Source: Hyphobacterium sp. CCMP332
GTDB lineage: Bacteria; Pseudomonadota; Alphaproteobacteria; Caulobacterales; Maricaulaceae
Length of the DNA: 64,000 bases
Assembly: GCF_014323565.1 (NCBI RefSeq)
Contig: NZ_CP058669.1
Span: 1-64,000, forward strand
Direction of reading: 5' to 3'
Every line of letters starts with the position of its first letter. Within the stretch, counting starts at the first letter, position 1. Shown in pieces: positions 9,264 to 17,662 of the stretch. Position numbers and translations under genes: made by a program. Under the pieces are notes generated by a model, which had not been told where the DNA came from, searched no databases, and saw only the letters and a program-made list of their open reading frames with translations.

Positions 9264-9371
9264 TGCATGGGCCGGTCCGGCCTCAAAGGCGGATCATGTC
9301 CCGTGCAAATCCCGCCCGGTCATGGCTATGGCCGTGCGCACAACTTGTCGCTTCTGAAGGAGGATGAGACT
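9264..9371 (+). promoter_or_regulatory. Putative ROSE-type RNA thermometer in hsp20 leader
   Basis: The leader can fold into successive hairpins: GGCCG/CGGCC at 9270-9282, GGCGGAT/ATCCCGCC at 9288-9315 (one bulge), CATGGC/GCCGTG at 9321-9336, and a final stem. In the last, TCGCTTCT (9348-9355) faces the Shine-Dalgarno AAGGAGG (9357-9363). TCGCT matches the ROSE signature U(U/C)GCU that occludes the ribosome site at low temperature. Folding was done by eye. Confidence 0.5.
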
Positions 9372-9848
9372 ATGAGAAACTTGGATTACACACCGCTTTA
9401 TCGTTCCATTGTGGGCTTTGACCGCTTGGCGAACATGATGGACTCGGCGTCCAAGACCGATCCCTCGACCGGATTTCCACCCTATAACATCGAACAGCTT
9501 GGCGAGAATGATTACCGCATCGAACTGGCCGTGGCCGGCTTTGGTGAGGATGATCTGACCGTCGAGGTTCAGGAGAATGTCCTGACCGTTTCGGGCCGCA
9601 AGGAGCCGAAGTCGGATAGCGAGAACCCGAACTATCTCTATCGTGGCATTGCCGAGCGCGCCTTTGAACGGCGCTTCCATCTGGCAGACCATGTTGTCGT
9701 CGAGAATGCCGAACTGAAGAACGGCCTTTTGGCGGTGACACTGCGCCGCGAGATTCCGGAGAGCGCCAAGCCGCGCCGGATATCCATTGGCAACACCACG
9801 GCGAAGAGCCGGAAGGTCATTGAGGGCGGCAAGTCGAAAGCGGCTTAA
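9372..9848 (+). CDS. Small heat-shock protein, Hsp20/IbpA family
   Basis: This 158-residue cytoplasmic holdase binds unfolding proteins. The N-terminal segment YTPLYRSIVGFDRLANMMD is typical of IbpA-type proteins. The alpha-crystallin domain (about residues 35-125) contains PPYNIEQLGENDYRIELAVA, VSGRKEP, and the conserved LKNGLLAVTLRREIPE. AAGGAGG stands 8 nt before the chosen ATG; a longer frame from 9267 would translate the structured leader. The RpoH-like promoter and ROSE-like leader upstream suggest double heat control. Confidence 0.93.
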   Translation: MRNLDYTPLYRSIVGFDRLANMMDSASKTDPSTGFPPYNIEQLGENDYRIELAVAGFGEDDLTVEVQENVLTVSGRKEPKSDSENPNYLYRGIAERAFERRFHLADHVVVENAELKNGLLAVTLRREIPESAKPRRISIGNTTAKSRKVIEGGKSKAA

Positions 9849-9871
9849 CCCTCTGACCTGATCCGCACAGC

Positions 9872-9910
9872 AAAGCGCGCGCCTTTTTCCCTTCAGGCGC
9901 GCGCTTTTTT
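9872..9910. terminator. Bidirectional terminator between hsp20 and pentapeptide gene
   Basis: A long stem (AGCGCGCGCCT / AGGCGCGCGCT) has A on its left flank and TTTTTT on its right. It serves hsp20 and could also serve the convergent pentapeptide-repeat gene. Confidence 0.88.
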
Positions 9911-9913
9911 GTT

Positions 9914-11212
9914 TCAGGCGGCGTCCAGATCGACAACGCCATTCGCATCCTCGACATCTTCCATGAAGGTCCGGCTGATCCGGGTGCCGGTAAAGCAGGA
10001 ACCGGTAAAATGGGCGTGGCGGACATCAGCGCCATAAAGCGTTGAATAGGAGAAGTCGGCCCCGGTGGCCTTCATCCGGCGAAGATCGGCTCCGGTCAGA
10101 TCGGAATAGCGCACCTTGGCCGCGGCCAGCGAGGCGGGCAGAAGGCGGTCGCCTTCCAGAAGCAGCGGTCCCAGCTTGCAATCGCGCAGATCGGCATTGT
10201 TGAGCTTGACACCGGTCAAATCCGCCCCGCGCAAATCCGCCCCCCGCAGGCAGGTCATCCGCAAATCGGCGCGTTCCAGTCGCGCGCCCTGCAATTGCGC
10301 GCCTGCCATATCGAGCCCGTAAAGCGTTGCGCCGCGTGCGTGAAAGGCGGTCAGTGTTTTACCGGCAAGGGATCCGAGAGGCCTTAAATCGGTTTCGTCG
10401 AACGAGGAGGGCTTTCCCTCTTTTCCGCCCGTCGCGCACCAGCGAATATGATCTTCGATCATGTCTTCCACCGGACGATCAAGCTCCCGCATATTCTTTC
10501 CGACGGGGTTATCGGTGAGCGCGCCGGTCCGGTCACAATTGTCCAGACGTGCCATTGTGAGGGTTGTGCCGATGAGGACGGTATCGGTCATGTCGGCATC
10601 TGTCAGATCGGCGCCGGAAAGGTCGGCCCCTTCCAGATTAGCACCGGAGAATACGGTGGATCGCAAATTGGCGCGCACCAGCTTGGTGCCCAGCATGACG
10701 GCATCGGTGAAATCGGCTCTCTGGGCAGACGACCCCGACATTCTGGATCGCGACAGATTGGCACCCTGAAAATTCGCCATGGTCATTTCGCCGGGCCGCT
10801 TCTGGTGCTTGAGAACGGCGAGGCCGCGTTCACGATCCATCTGTGCAATCGTGCCCTCGCGCAAATCACATTCGGACAGATCCGCGCCCTGCAAATTTGC
10901 GCCGCGCAGTGCCGCGCCGCGCATATCCGCCCGGCGCAGGGTCGCGCCCTGCAGACTGGCTCTGCGCAAATCACACCCGTAAAGGCTGCTGGAGTTGAGG
11001 ACCGAGCCGGAAAGATCCGCGCCCACGAGGGTTGCGCCGGTGAAGTCTGCGTCTGACAGATCACGGTTGGAGAGGATCAGGCCGTCCAGCACGCAATAGG
11101 TAAAGGAGGCGCGGGCACCGCCCGGCTTGCCGCTCCACAAAAGCGCATGACGGCGGCAGATTTCATCAACCTGCGCCTGGTCCAGCGTCCGATATTGAAC
11201 CCGTTCCGACAT
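9914..11212 (-). CDS. Pentapeptide-repeat protein
   Basis: The 432-residue protein is built mostly of A(D/N)LXX repeats in two long blocks, about residues 45-245 and 295-420, for example GADLSGSVLNSSSL, GAALRGANLQGADLSECDLR and GADLRGADLTGVKLNNADLR. These fold as right-handed quadrilateral beta-helices. A repeat-free insert containing DRERGLAVLKHQKRPGEM (near 125-145) and another around 245-290 interrupt the blocks. No signal peptide is seen, so it is probably cytoplasmic. Functions in this family range from DNA mimicry to scaffolding; nothing here decides which. Confidence 0.88.
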   Translation of the reverse strand: MSERVQYRTLDQAQVDEICRRHALLWSGKPGGARASFTYCVLDGLILSNRDLSDADFTGATLVGADLSGSVLNSSSLYGCDLRRASLQGATLRRADMRGAALRGANLQGADLSECDLREGTIAQMDRERGLAVLKHQKRPGEMTMANFQGANLSRSRMSGSSAQRADFTDAVMLGTKLVRANLRSTVFSGANLEGADLSGADLTDADMTDTVLIGTTLTMARLDNCDRTGALTDNPVGKNMRELDRPVEDMIEDHIRWCATGGKEGKPSSFDETDLRPLGSLAGKTLTAFHARGATLYGLDMAGAQLQGARLERADLRMTCLRGADLRGADLTGVKLNNADLRDCKLGPLLLEGDRLLPASLAAAKVRYSDLTGADLRRMKATGADFSYSTLYGADVRHAHFTGSCFTGTRISRTFMEDVEDANGVVDLDAA

Positions 11213-11260
11213 GAGCGGCTCTAATTCCCAGATACAAAGGAAAATTATCCCGAATTTGGG

Positions 11261-11914
11261 TTAACGCCGGGTGTTTATACTGGCGGCCTTCATGTCGACG
11301 AGGTTGGCCTCTTCCGCCGTCTGTGCGGCCGCTGATCCCGGGACCAGCCGCAGCCGGGTAATGCCGCGTGCGCCAAGGGCATTCAACGCGGCCAGAACAT
11401 CCGTATCGTCAAACTGTTCAAGGGAGAGGTCATAACCCGGCTCCTGGTCATCAATGGCGACCAGCGGCCATCCGCGCCTGACAAGGTGGAAGAAGCCGGC
11501 ATGAAGTGTTTCTGCCTCCGTCTGCCGCAGTCCCGTCTCAACCCTGATGCCGGCATTTGTCAGTTTTTCGATCCCCTGACCGGCGGTGCGTGGATCGGGA
11601 TCGGTGCAGGCGATGACCACGCGCGCGATGCCGGCCGCGATCAGGGCTTCCGCACAGGGCGGCGTCTGGCCAAAATGGGCGCAGGGTTCCAGCGTGACAT
11701 AGGCAGTTGCGCCACTTGCGGCGTCGCCTGCCATATCCAGCGCGCATCGCTCCGCATGGGGACGCCCGCCCGGTGCCGTCACGCCGGTCCCGACAATATG
11801 CCCGTCCCTGACCAGAACACAGCCGACGCTCGGATTGGGAGCCGTGGTGCCAAGCCCGGACCGCGCCATCGCCAGCGCTGTATCCATCAGGCGAAGATCG
11901 GTCAGTCGGCTCAA
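11261..11914 (-). CDS. RibD-like deaminase domain protein with truncated reductase part
   Basis: The product has 217 residues. Residues 1-145 are a complete zinc cytidine-deaminase-type domain of RibD, with HAE (53-55) and PCAHFGQTPPC (Cys78, Cys87). This domain would deaminate the pyrimidine intermediate of riboflavin synthesis. The reductase domain of full RibD (about 360 residues) is missing except for a short tail resembling its C-terminal strand (VLAALNALGARGITRLRLVPG). The predicted start is TTG, in a 4-nt overlap with gpmA, so translation is probably coupled; an ATG at 11887 is an alternative. It is either a stand-alone deaminase or a decaying duplicate. Confidence 0.75.
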   Translation of the reverse strand: MSRLTDLRLMDTALAMARSGLGTTAPNPSVGCVLVRDGHIVGTGVTAPGGRPHAERCALDMAGDAASGATAYVTLEPCAHFGQTPPCAEALIAAGIARVVIACTDPDPRTAGQGIEKLTNAGIRVETGLRQTEAETLHAGFFHLVRRGWPLVAIDDQEPGYDLSLEQFDDTDVLAALNALGARGITRLRLVPGSAAAQTAEEANLVDMKAASINTRR

Positions 11915-12636
11915 GGAATAGCAGGCAGTTTCTGGGCGCGTTCCGTGTCCAGATAGCGCGCCGTGACGGGCAGTTTGCCTTCACCATCCATGCCGATTTC
12001 CAGCGGATTTCCCGTCGGAATTTCAATCTGGACGATCTCTTCTCCGGTCATTTGAAACAGCAGTTTCACAATGGCGCGAAGCGAATTTCCGTGCGCGACG
12101 ACCAGTGCATCTTCGCCCGCTTCCAGAAGCGGAGCGATCGAACTGTCCCAGTACGGTTGCACCCGGTCGAGCGTGGTTTTGAGAGACTCCGTACCGGGCA
12201 GTTGATCGGCGGCCAGGTCCGCATAGCGCGGATCGTGGGACGGGTGGCGTTCGTCTGTGGTGTCCAGAGCGGGGGGCGGGGTGTCAAAGCTGCGGCGCCA
12301 GATCTGTACCTGCGCCTCGCCGTGACGCTCGCGGGTCTCGTCCTTGTTGAGGCCGGTCAGTCCACCATAATGGCGTTCATTCAGACGCCAGGACTTATCC
12401 ACGGGGATCCAGACACGGTCCATCTCTTCCAGCGTCAGCCAGAGCGTCCGGATGGCGCGTGTCAGAACCGAGGTAAAGGCCTGCTTGGGAGCAAACCCCG
12501 TCTCGGCCAGCAAATGCCCGGCTTTGCGCGCCTGGGCTTCGCCCTCGGCGGTGAGTTTGACATCCACCCAGCCGGTAAACCGGTTCTGCAAATTCCACTC
12601 ACTCTGTCCGTGACGGATCAATACCAGCTTGGCCAT
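11911..12636 (-). CDS. gpmA: 2,3-bisphosphoglycerate-dependent phosphoglycerate mutase
   Basis: This 241-residue cytoplasmic enzyme interconverts 3- and 2-phosphoglycerate in glycolysis. The phospho-histidine motif is at the N terminus (LVLIRHGQSEWN), followed by NRFTGWVDVKLTAEG, SVLTRAIRT, WRLNERHYGGLTGLNK and the second catalytic His in VVAHGNSLRA. The start at MAKLVL has AGGAG 6 nt upstream; an extension to 12720 is rejected. The RibD-like gene begins at its stop codon. Confidence 0.95.
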   Translation of the reverse strand: MAKLVLIRHGQSEWNLQNRFTGWVDVKLTAEGEAQARKAGHLLAETGFAPKQAFTSVLTRAIRTLWLTLEEMDRVWIPVDKSWRLNERHYGGLTGLNKDETRERHGEAQVQIWRRSFDTPPPALDTTDERHPSHDPRYADLAADQLPGTESLKTTLDRVQPYWDSSIAPLLEAGEDALVVAHGNSLRAIVKLLFQMTGEEIVQIEIPTGNPLEIGMDGEGKLPVTARYLDTERAQKLPAIP

Positions 12637-12766
12637 ATGAACTCCTGACGCTTTCCTGCTCCGGATAGCGCGCGGGCGAGGCCGGAGCAAGCCAAAGGGC
12701 AGCAATCGCCCTTTCCGCAAACCGCTCGCTTCTGCTATGCCGAAGAAAGATCAAGGCAGATAATCC

Positions 12767-13732
12767 ATGACTGATATGAACTCGCTGCAAGTCGCCCGCC
12801 GCGTCATCCGCCTGGAGCAGGACGGGCTGGGGCAATTGGCGGACAGCCTCGATGATACCTTCAATGCCATTGTCAGCCGTTTGAAAGACATCAAGGGCCG
12901 TGTGATTTGTGCCGGCGTGGGCAAGTCCGGACATGTCGCGCGCAAGATCGCGGCAACGCTGGCCTCCACCGGAGCGCCGGCGCAATTCGTTCACCCCACC
13001 GAAGCCAGCCATGGCGATCTCGGCATGATCACGCCGGATGATGCCGTGCTTGCATTGTCAAAATCTGGAGAGACAAAAGAGCTCGGCGACATGATGGCCT
13101 ATTGCCGCCGCTTCGGAACGCCGCTGATTGGCATGACCTGTGGGGCCGACTCCGGTCTTGCGAAAGCCAGTGATTATCTGTTGCTGGTGCCGGATGCGCC
13201 CGAAGCGTGTGCCGAAACCCGCGCGCCGACGACCTCGACAACCCTGATGATGGCGCTCGGTGATGCGCTGGCGGTCGCGCTTCTGGAGGCACGCGGTTTT
13301 ACCGCGCAGGATTTCAAGATGTATCACCCCGGCGGTGCGCTCGGCGCAGCGCTCTCCACTGTCGGTGATCTGATGCATGCAGGGCCGGATATGCCGGTCA
13401 TCGGCCCTGATGCGCGGATGAGCGAGGCATTGATCGAGATCAGTGCAAAGGGCCTTGGTTGTGTCGGTGTTGTGGCGTCCGACGGCAAGCTGGCCGGCAT
13501 GGTCACGGATGGTGATTTGCGTCGCCATATGGGGCCGAACCTGCTGGACCAGCCGGTGGCCGAAGTCATGACGCGCGATCCAAAAACGGTCTCCAGTCAG
13601 ACCCTGGCGGCGGATGCCTTGCGGATCATGACAGCGGGATCGGTAAAGATCACCCAGCTCTTCGCGGTGGAGGACGGCAAGCCCGCCGGTCTGCTCCACA
13701 TTCACGACCTGTTGCGCGCCGGTGTTAAATAG
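12767..13732 (+). CDS. kdsD: Arabinose-5-phosphate isomerase (KpsF/KdsD/GutQ family)
   Basis: The 321-residue enzyme converts ribulose-5-phosphate to arabinose-5-phosphate, the first step towards the lipopolysaccharide sugar KDO. The SIS domain (about residues 35-170) has GVGKSGHVARKIAATLASTG, HPTEASHGDLGM and LSKSGETKEL. Two CBS domains follow (about 205-320: VASDGKLAGMVTDGDLRRH, AVEDGKPAGLLHIHDLLRAG). It is divergent from gpmA and leads into ugd and a phosphohexomutase, a surface-sugar context. Confidence 0.92.
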   Translation: MTDMNSLQVARRVIRLEQDGLGQLADSLDDTFNAIVSRLKDIKGRVICAGVGKSGHVARKIAATLASTGAPAQFVHPTEASHGDLGMITPDDAVLALSKSGETKELGDMMAYCRRFGTPLIGMTCGADSGLAKASDYLLLVPDAPEACAETRAPTTSTTLMMALGDALAVALLEARGFTAQDFKMYHPGGALGAALSTVGDLMHAGPDMPVIGPDARMSEALIEISAKGLGCVGVVASDGKLAGMVTDGDLRRHMGPNLLDQPVAEVMTRDPKTVSSQTLAADALRIMTAGSVKITQLFAVEDGKPAGLLHIHDLLRAGVK

Positions 13733-13803
13733 GCCTTGCGCATTGACCGTATGGCCCCCTTATCGGTAGACGGTCAGCAACACGATAAAAGAAGGAACGC
13801 CCG

Positions 13804-15105
13804 ATGCGCGTAGCCATGATTGGGACCGGATATGTCGGACTGGTTTCCGGCGCCTGCTTTGCCGATTTCGGCCACCATGTGACCTGTATCGACAAGGACC
13901 AGGAAAAGGTGGACATGCTGCGCTCTGGTGGCATCCCGATTTACGAACCGGGCCTGGATCAGCTGGTCCAGCGCAATGTGCGCGAGGAGCGGCTGAGCTT
14001 CGATACCGATCTGACGCAGGCGGTGAAGGAAGCCGATGCCGTATTCATCGCCGTGGGCACACCTTCGCGGCGCGGTGACGGTTTCGCTGACCTCTCCTAT
14101 GTCCATGCCGCAGCAAAGGAAATTGCTGCCGTGATGGACGGTTATACCGTTGTGGTCACCAAATCGACCGTGCCGGTGGGCACCGGTGACGAGGTCGAGA
14201 AAATCATCCGGGAAGCCCGCCCGGATGGTGACTTTGCGGTTGTGTCCAACCCGGAATTCTTGCGTGAAGGCGCCGCGATTGACGATTTCAAACGCCCGGA
14301 CCGGGTCGTCGTCGGAACCGATGATGAGCGCGCGCAAAGTGTGATGCGCGAGCTGTACCGGCCGCTATTCCTCAATGAAACACCCATCATTTTTACCAGC
14401 CGCCGGACCTCCGAGCTGATCAAGTATGCGGCAAATGCCTTCCTCGCCATGAAGATCACCTTCATCAACGAGATGGCCGACCTCTGCGAAGCGGTGGATG
14501 CCAATGTCCAGGAGGTCGCGCGCGGCGTCGGTCTCGACAATCGTATCGGCGGAAAATTCCTTCACGCCGGTCCGGGCTATGGCGGCTCCTGCTTTCCAAA
14601 GGATACGCTGGCGCTTACCCGAACCGCTCAGGAAGCCGGTACACCGCTGCGCCTGATCGAGACGACTGTCGAGGTCAACGACCGCCGCAAGCAGGACATG
14701 GCCAAGAAAGTCGTCAAGGCCATGGGCGGCGACGTCGCCGGCAAAACCATCGCCGTTCTGGGGCTGACCTTCAAACCGAGCACGGATGATATGCGCGCCG
14801 CGCCATCGCTGGACATTATTCCGGCGCTGCAGGCCGCCGGCGCGAAGGTGCGCGCCTATGACCCGGCGGGCATTGTGGAGGCCGAGAAACTGCTCAGCGG
14901 CGTTGAATTTACCTCCGGGCCCTATCTCTGCGCTGAAGGTGCGGATGCGCTGGTGATCATCACCGAGTGGAATGAATTCCGTGCGCTCGACACCAAACGC
15001 CTCAAGGAAATCATGAACGGCGATGTCGTTGTCGATCTGCGTAACATCTACAGCCCCGATGATATGCGTAGTCGCGGTTTCAACTATGTCAGCGTCGGCC
15101 GCTAG
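13804..15105 (+). CDS. ugd: UDP-glucose 6-dehydrogenase
   Basis: The 433-residue enzyme oxidises UDP-glucose to UDP-glucuronate with NAD. It shows the Rossmann motif GTGYVGLVSGACFADFGH, VGTPSRRGDG, STVPVGTGD, NPEFLREGAAI, and the catalytic-cysteine segment GPGYGGSCFPKDTLAL. AAGGA precedes the ATG. Its product can feed the UDP-glucuronate 4-epimerase at 50086-51051. Confidence 0.95.
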   Translation: MRVAMIGTGYVGLVSGACFADFGHHVTCIDKDQEKVDMLRSGGIPIYEPGLDQLVQRNVREERLSFDTDLTQAVKEADAVFIAVGTPSRRGDGFADLSYVHAAAKEIAAVMDGYTVVVTKSTVPVGTGDEVEKIIREARPDGDFAVVSNPEFLREGAAIDDFKRPDRVVVGTDDERAQSVMRELYRPLFLNETPIIFTSRRTSELIKYAANAFLAMKITFINEMADLCEAVDANVQEVARGVGLDNRIGGKFLHAGPGYGGSCFPKDTLALTRTAQEAGTPLRLIETTVEVNDRRKQDMAKKVVKAMGGDVAGKTIAVLGLTFKPSTDDMRAAPSLDIIPALQAAGAKVRAYDPAGIVEAEKLLSGVEFTSGPYLCAEGADALVIITEWNEFRALDTKRLKEIMNGDVVVDLRNIYSPDDMRSRGFNYVSVGR

Positions 15106-15129
15106 GCCGGGGAATCAAGGAGTGCCTGC

Positions 15130-16638
15130 ATGAGCCTGCCCCCTCGCGCCGATCTTGTGCCCAATAGCTGGGATTTTGAAACCTCGGCCCAGATCAAGCC
15201 GACCGGTTTCCGCGAATATGACGCGCGCTGGTGGTTCGGCCATTCCGGCTCGGACAAGACGCCCGAGATCAACCTGTATGGCATTCAGGCGCTGGGCCTG
15301 GGCCTCGGCACGCTGATCCACGAGCTCGGCGTTGAACCGAAAATCGTGACCGGTCATGACTTTCGCGGTTACTCGCTAGGCGTGAAACAGGCGCTGACGG
15401 TCGGCCTGATGTCCGCCGGCATCGAGGTGCATGATATCGGACTGGCCCTGTCGCCCACGGCCTATTTTGCTCAGTTCGATCTGGACATCGATTGCGTGGC
15501 GATGGTCACCGCCAGCCACAATTCCAATGGCTGGACAGGCGTGAAAATGGGCGTTGAAAAAGCGCTCACCTTTGGTCCGGATGAAATGGGCCGGCTCAAG
15601 GACATCGTTCTAAAGGGCGAGGGCAAGACCCGCGCCGGCGGCGGATATGTCCGCGAAAATGGTGTCGCGGAACGCTATCTCGCGGATCTGTCGAAGGATG
15701 TGAATATCACCCGGCCACTGAAAGTCGTCGCGGCCTGCGGCAATGGTACGGCCGGGGCTTTTGCCCCGAAGGCGCTGGCCGCGATGGGCGTTGAGGTCAT
15801 TCCGCTGGATTGCGAGCTGGACCACACCTTCCCGCGCTATAATCCCAATCCCGAAGACATGAAAATGCTTTATGCCGTGCGCGATGCGGTGCTCGAGCAC
15901 AAGGCCGATGTGGGTCTCGCCTTTGATGGCGATGGCGACCGCTGCGGTGTGGTGGATAATGAGGGCGAGGAAATCTTTGCCGACAAGGTCGGCCTGATGC
16001 TGGCCAGGGATTTGTCGGGACGTCACGCGAACGCGAAATTCGTGGTCGATGTGAAATCCACCGGTCTCTTCCTGACCGATCCGGTTCTGCAGGAAAATGG
16101 CGCAACGACGGAATACTGGAAGACCGGCCATTCCTATATCAAGCGTTATTCGAAGAAGACCGGCGCGCTTGTCGGCTTTGAAAAATCCGGTCACTTCTTC
16201 TTCCAGCCGCCCCTGGGCCGCGGCTATGATGACGGTATTGTCGCCGGCCGCGCCGTGCTGGACATGCTCGATCGTAATCCGACGCAGACCATGGCGAATA
16301 TGCGCCGTGCCCTGCCGGTGAGCTTTTCGTCACCGACCATGTCACCGGCCTGCACGGACGAGCAGAAATACGGCATCGTCGATCAGATTGCCGAGGCCTA
16401 CAAAGCCCGGACGGCGATCCTTGGCCGCAAGGTGCGCGAGGTTCTGACGGTCAATGGCGTGCGTTTCACGCTGGAAGACGGGGCCTGGGGACTGGTCCGC
16501 GCTTCATCGAATACGCCCAATCTCGTCATCGTGGTGGAAAGCCCGAACTCAGCCGAGGACATGAAGGCGATTTTCGCGGACATCCAGACCGAGCTGGCCA
16601 AACATCCCGAAGTCGGCGCGTTCGATCAGGAACTATAA
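15130..16638 (+). CDS. Phosphomannomutase/phosphoglucomutase
   Basis: This 502-residue alpha-D-phosphohexomutase has the phosphoserine loop TASHNSNGWTGVKMG, the metal loop AFDGDGDRCGVVD, the sugar-binding loop GFEKSGHFFF and the C-terminal phosphate-binding RASSNTPNLVIVVE. It would interconvert mannose-1-P/6-P or glucose-1-P/6-P. AAGGAG precedes the ATG, 24 nt after ugd, so the two form an operon. Mannose preference is plausible because manC lies further right, but is not proven. An IS3 remnant begins right after the stop codon. Confidence 0.9.
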   Translation: MSLPPRADLVPNSWDFETSAQIKPTGFREYDARWWFGHSGSDKTPEINLYGIQALGLGLGTLIHELGVEPKIVTGHDFRGYSLGVKQALTVGLMSAGIEVHDIGLALSPTAYFAQFDLDIDCVAMVTASHNSNGWTGVKMGVEKALTFGPDEMGRLKDIVLKGEGKTRAGGGYVRENGVAERYLADLSKDVNITRPLKVVAACGNGTAGAFAPKALAAMGVEVIPLDCELDHTFPRYNPNPEDMKMLYAVRDAVLEHKADVGLAFDGDGDRCGVVDNEGEEIFADKVGLMLARDLSGRHANAKFVVDVKSTGLFLTDPVLQENGATTEYWKTGHSYIKRYSKKTGALVGFEKSGHFFFQPPLGRGYDDGIVAGRAVLDMLDRNPTQTMANMRRALPVSFSSPTMSPACTDEQKYGIVDQIAEAYKARTAILGRKVREVLTVNGVRFTLEDGAWGLVRASSNTPNLVIVVESPNSAEDMKAIFADIQTELAKHPEVGAFDQEL

Positions 16639-16649
16639 AGCCGTGTATT

Positions 16650-16857
16650 TTAAGCTACTCCCCGCAAATTGGACACTGACGTAAGCTATATATTGTTGCC
16701 TGCTGATCTTCGATGCCGAGGAGATCATGGATGTCGAAATGCAAGCAGCATGCGCCTGAGTTCAAGTCGAAGGCGGCGCTGGAGGGTCTGAAGGGCGAGG
16801 AGACCGCGGCTGAGCTAGCGAGCCAGTTCGGGGTTCATCCCACGATGATCCAGCTGA
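16650..16857 (+). mobile_element. IS3-family remnant with orfA 5' fragment
   Basis: ATG at 16731 opens an orfA fragment reading MSKCKQHAPEFKSKAALEG, then GEETAAELASQFGVHPTMIQ, the N-terminal helix-turn-helix of an IS3-family OrfA. After about 41 residues the similarity stops abruptly and unrelated membrane-protein sequence follows, so the rest of the element is deleted. The bases from about 16650 are the likely left end. It marks the left edge of the polysaccharide island. Confidence 0.8.
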
Positions 16858-17160
16858 CCGGTCTGTCAGGCTTATGCCTGCTCATGATCTCGCCTAAGGG
16901 CACACGCGCTGACATCTTCTAGGCGTTAGGCGTCTGGGGCCTGTGTGCGATGACCAGCGTATTTTTTACAGCCGGAACGGCGCATGCTTGGCACAATCAA
17001 ATTCTATTTCCAGCCGGGATTGGTCTGATGGGGGTCTTTGTGTTTACGATCCAGCTGCGCGCGCTTCTGGGTTGGGCCATGTCAGCCATCCTTCTGGCTG
17101 AACAATTGGGCGTGATCGCGGGGCAGCCTGGCAGATGTTCGTCTGGCCCTAAGGGGCACA
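16858..17160 (+). pseudogene. Remnant of a polytopic membrane protein
   Basis: The frame continuing from the IS remnant encodes hydrophobic stretches (LTGLSGLCLLMISP, SVFFTAGTAHAWH, GIGLMGVFVFTIQLRALLGW, MSAILLAEQLGV). A TAG interrupts it at about 16920, and the frame is lost near 17130-17160, before the next open frame. It looks like the middle of a multi-spanning membrane protein, perhaps a polysaccharide or glycosyl-transfer membrane enzyme, that lost its 5' part to the insertion sequence. The family is not recognised. Confidence 0.55.
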
Positions 17161-17161
17161 T

Positions 17162-17662
17162 ATGGACCCGGCGCGCCTGCTTGACGCTAATCAGGCCATG
17201 ATCATTCAAGGCCAGCGCCCGGCCTTAAAGGTTTGTCCGATTACCGCTGATATTCTGCGTGTTGCTGAAGAACTCAGCCCGGAACTTGGTCCGCAAGACA
17301 ACCGGTCGCTTTTGATCGACCTGACAGGGAGTCACCCTTTCCTGGTTTACGCCTTGGATGCAAGACCGCCTGGCTTGCCCATGGTCATCACCGGACATCG
17401 TGGATCATCAGAGTATATTGAAACTCGACTCAACACCCTGCCGATTGAGGATTTGTGCACGGCTTGGATTCTAGACCATGGCCGTGAATCCAGCCGTGTC
17501 ACACTTAATCATATGCGGATGGCCGGGATTGACCCAGACACACATTACACGGTGCGGGCCACATTGCCTTCACCTGTAGTGCCAACGCCGCTCTCCATCC
17601 TGCAGCCGGTCAATATCGACGTGTGCAGGGATGAAGTCTCGCGATTCCGTTCTAACCATTAA
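17162..17662 (+). CDS. Hypothetical protein, probably C-terminal fragment of the preceding broken gene
   Basis: This 166-residue open frame has no membrane segment and no family I recognise (LLIDLTGSHPFLVYALDARP, AWILDHGRESSRVTLNHMRM). The first ATG follows an in-frame stop at 17150. It has no good ribosome site and begins just where the upstream membrane-protein frame shifts. I read it as the soluble C-terminal domain of that decayed gene rather than an independent gene. It overlaps the convergent aminotransferase by 11 nt. Confidence 0.45.
   Translation: MDPARLLDANQAMIIQGQRPALKVCPITADILRVAEELSPELGPQDNRSLLIDLTGSHPFLVYALDARPPGLPMVITGHRGSSEYIETRLNTLPIEDLCTAWILDHGRESSRVTLNHMRMAGIDPDTHYTVRATLPSPVVPTPLSILQPVNIDVCRDEVSRFRSNH

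Noticed and set aside
10100-11060. Periodic short DNA repeats resembling a repeat array
   Set aside because: The 15-base periodicity is explained by the pentapeptide repeats of the protein encoded there; there are no spacers or constant repeats as in CRISPR.
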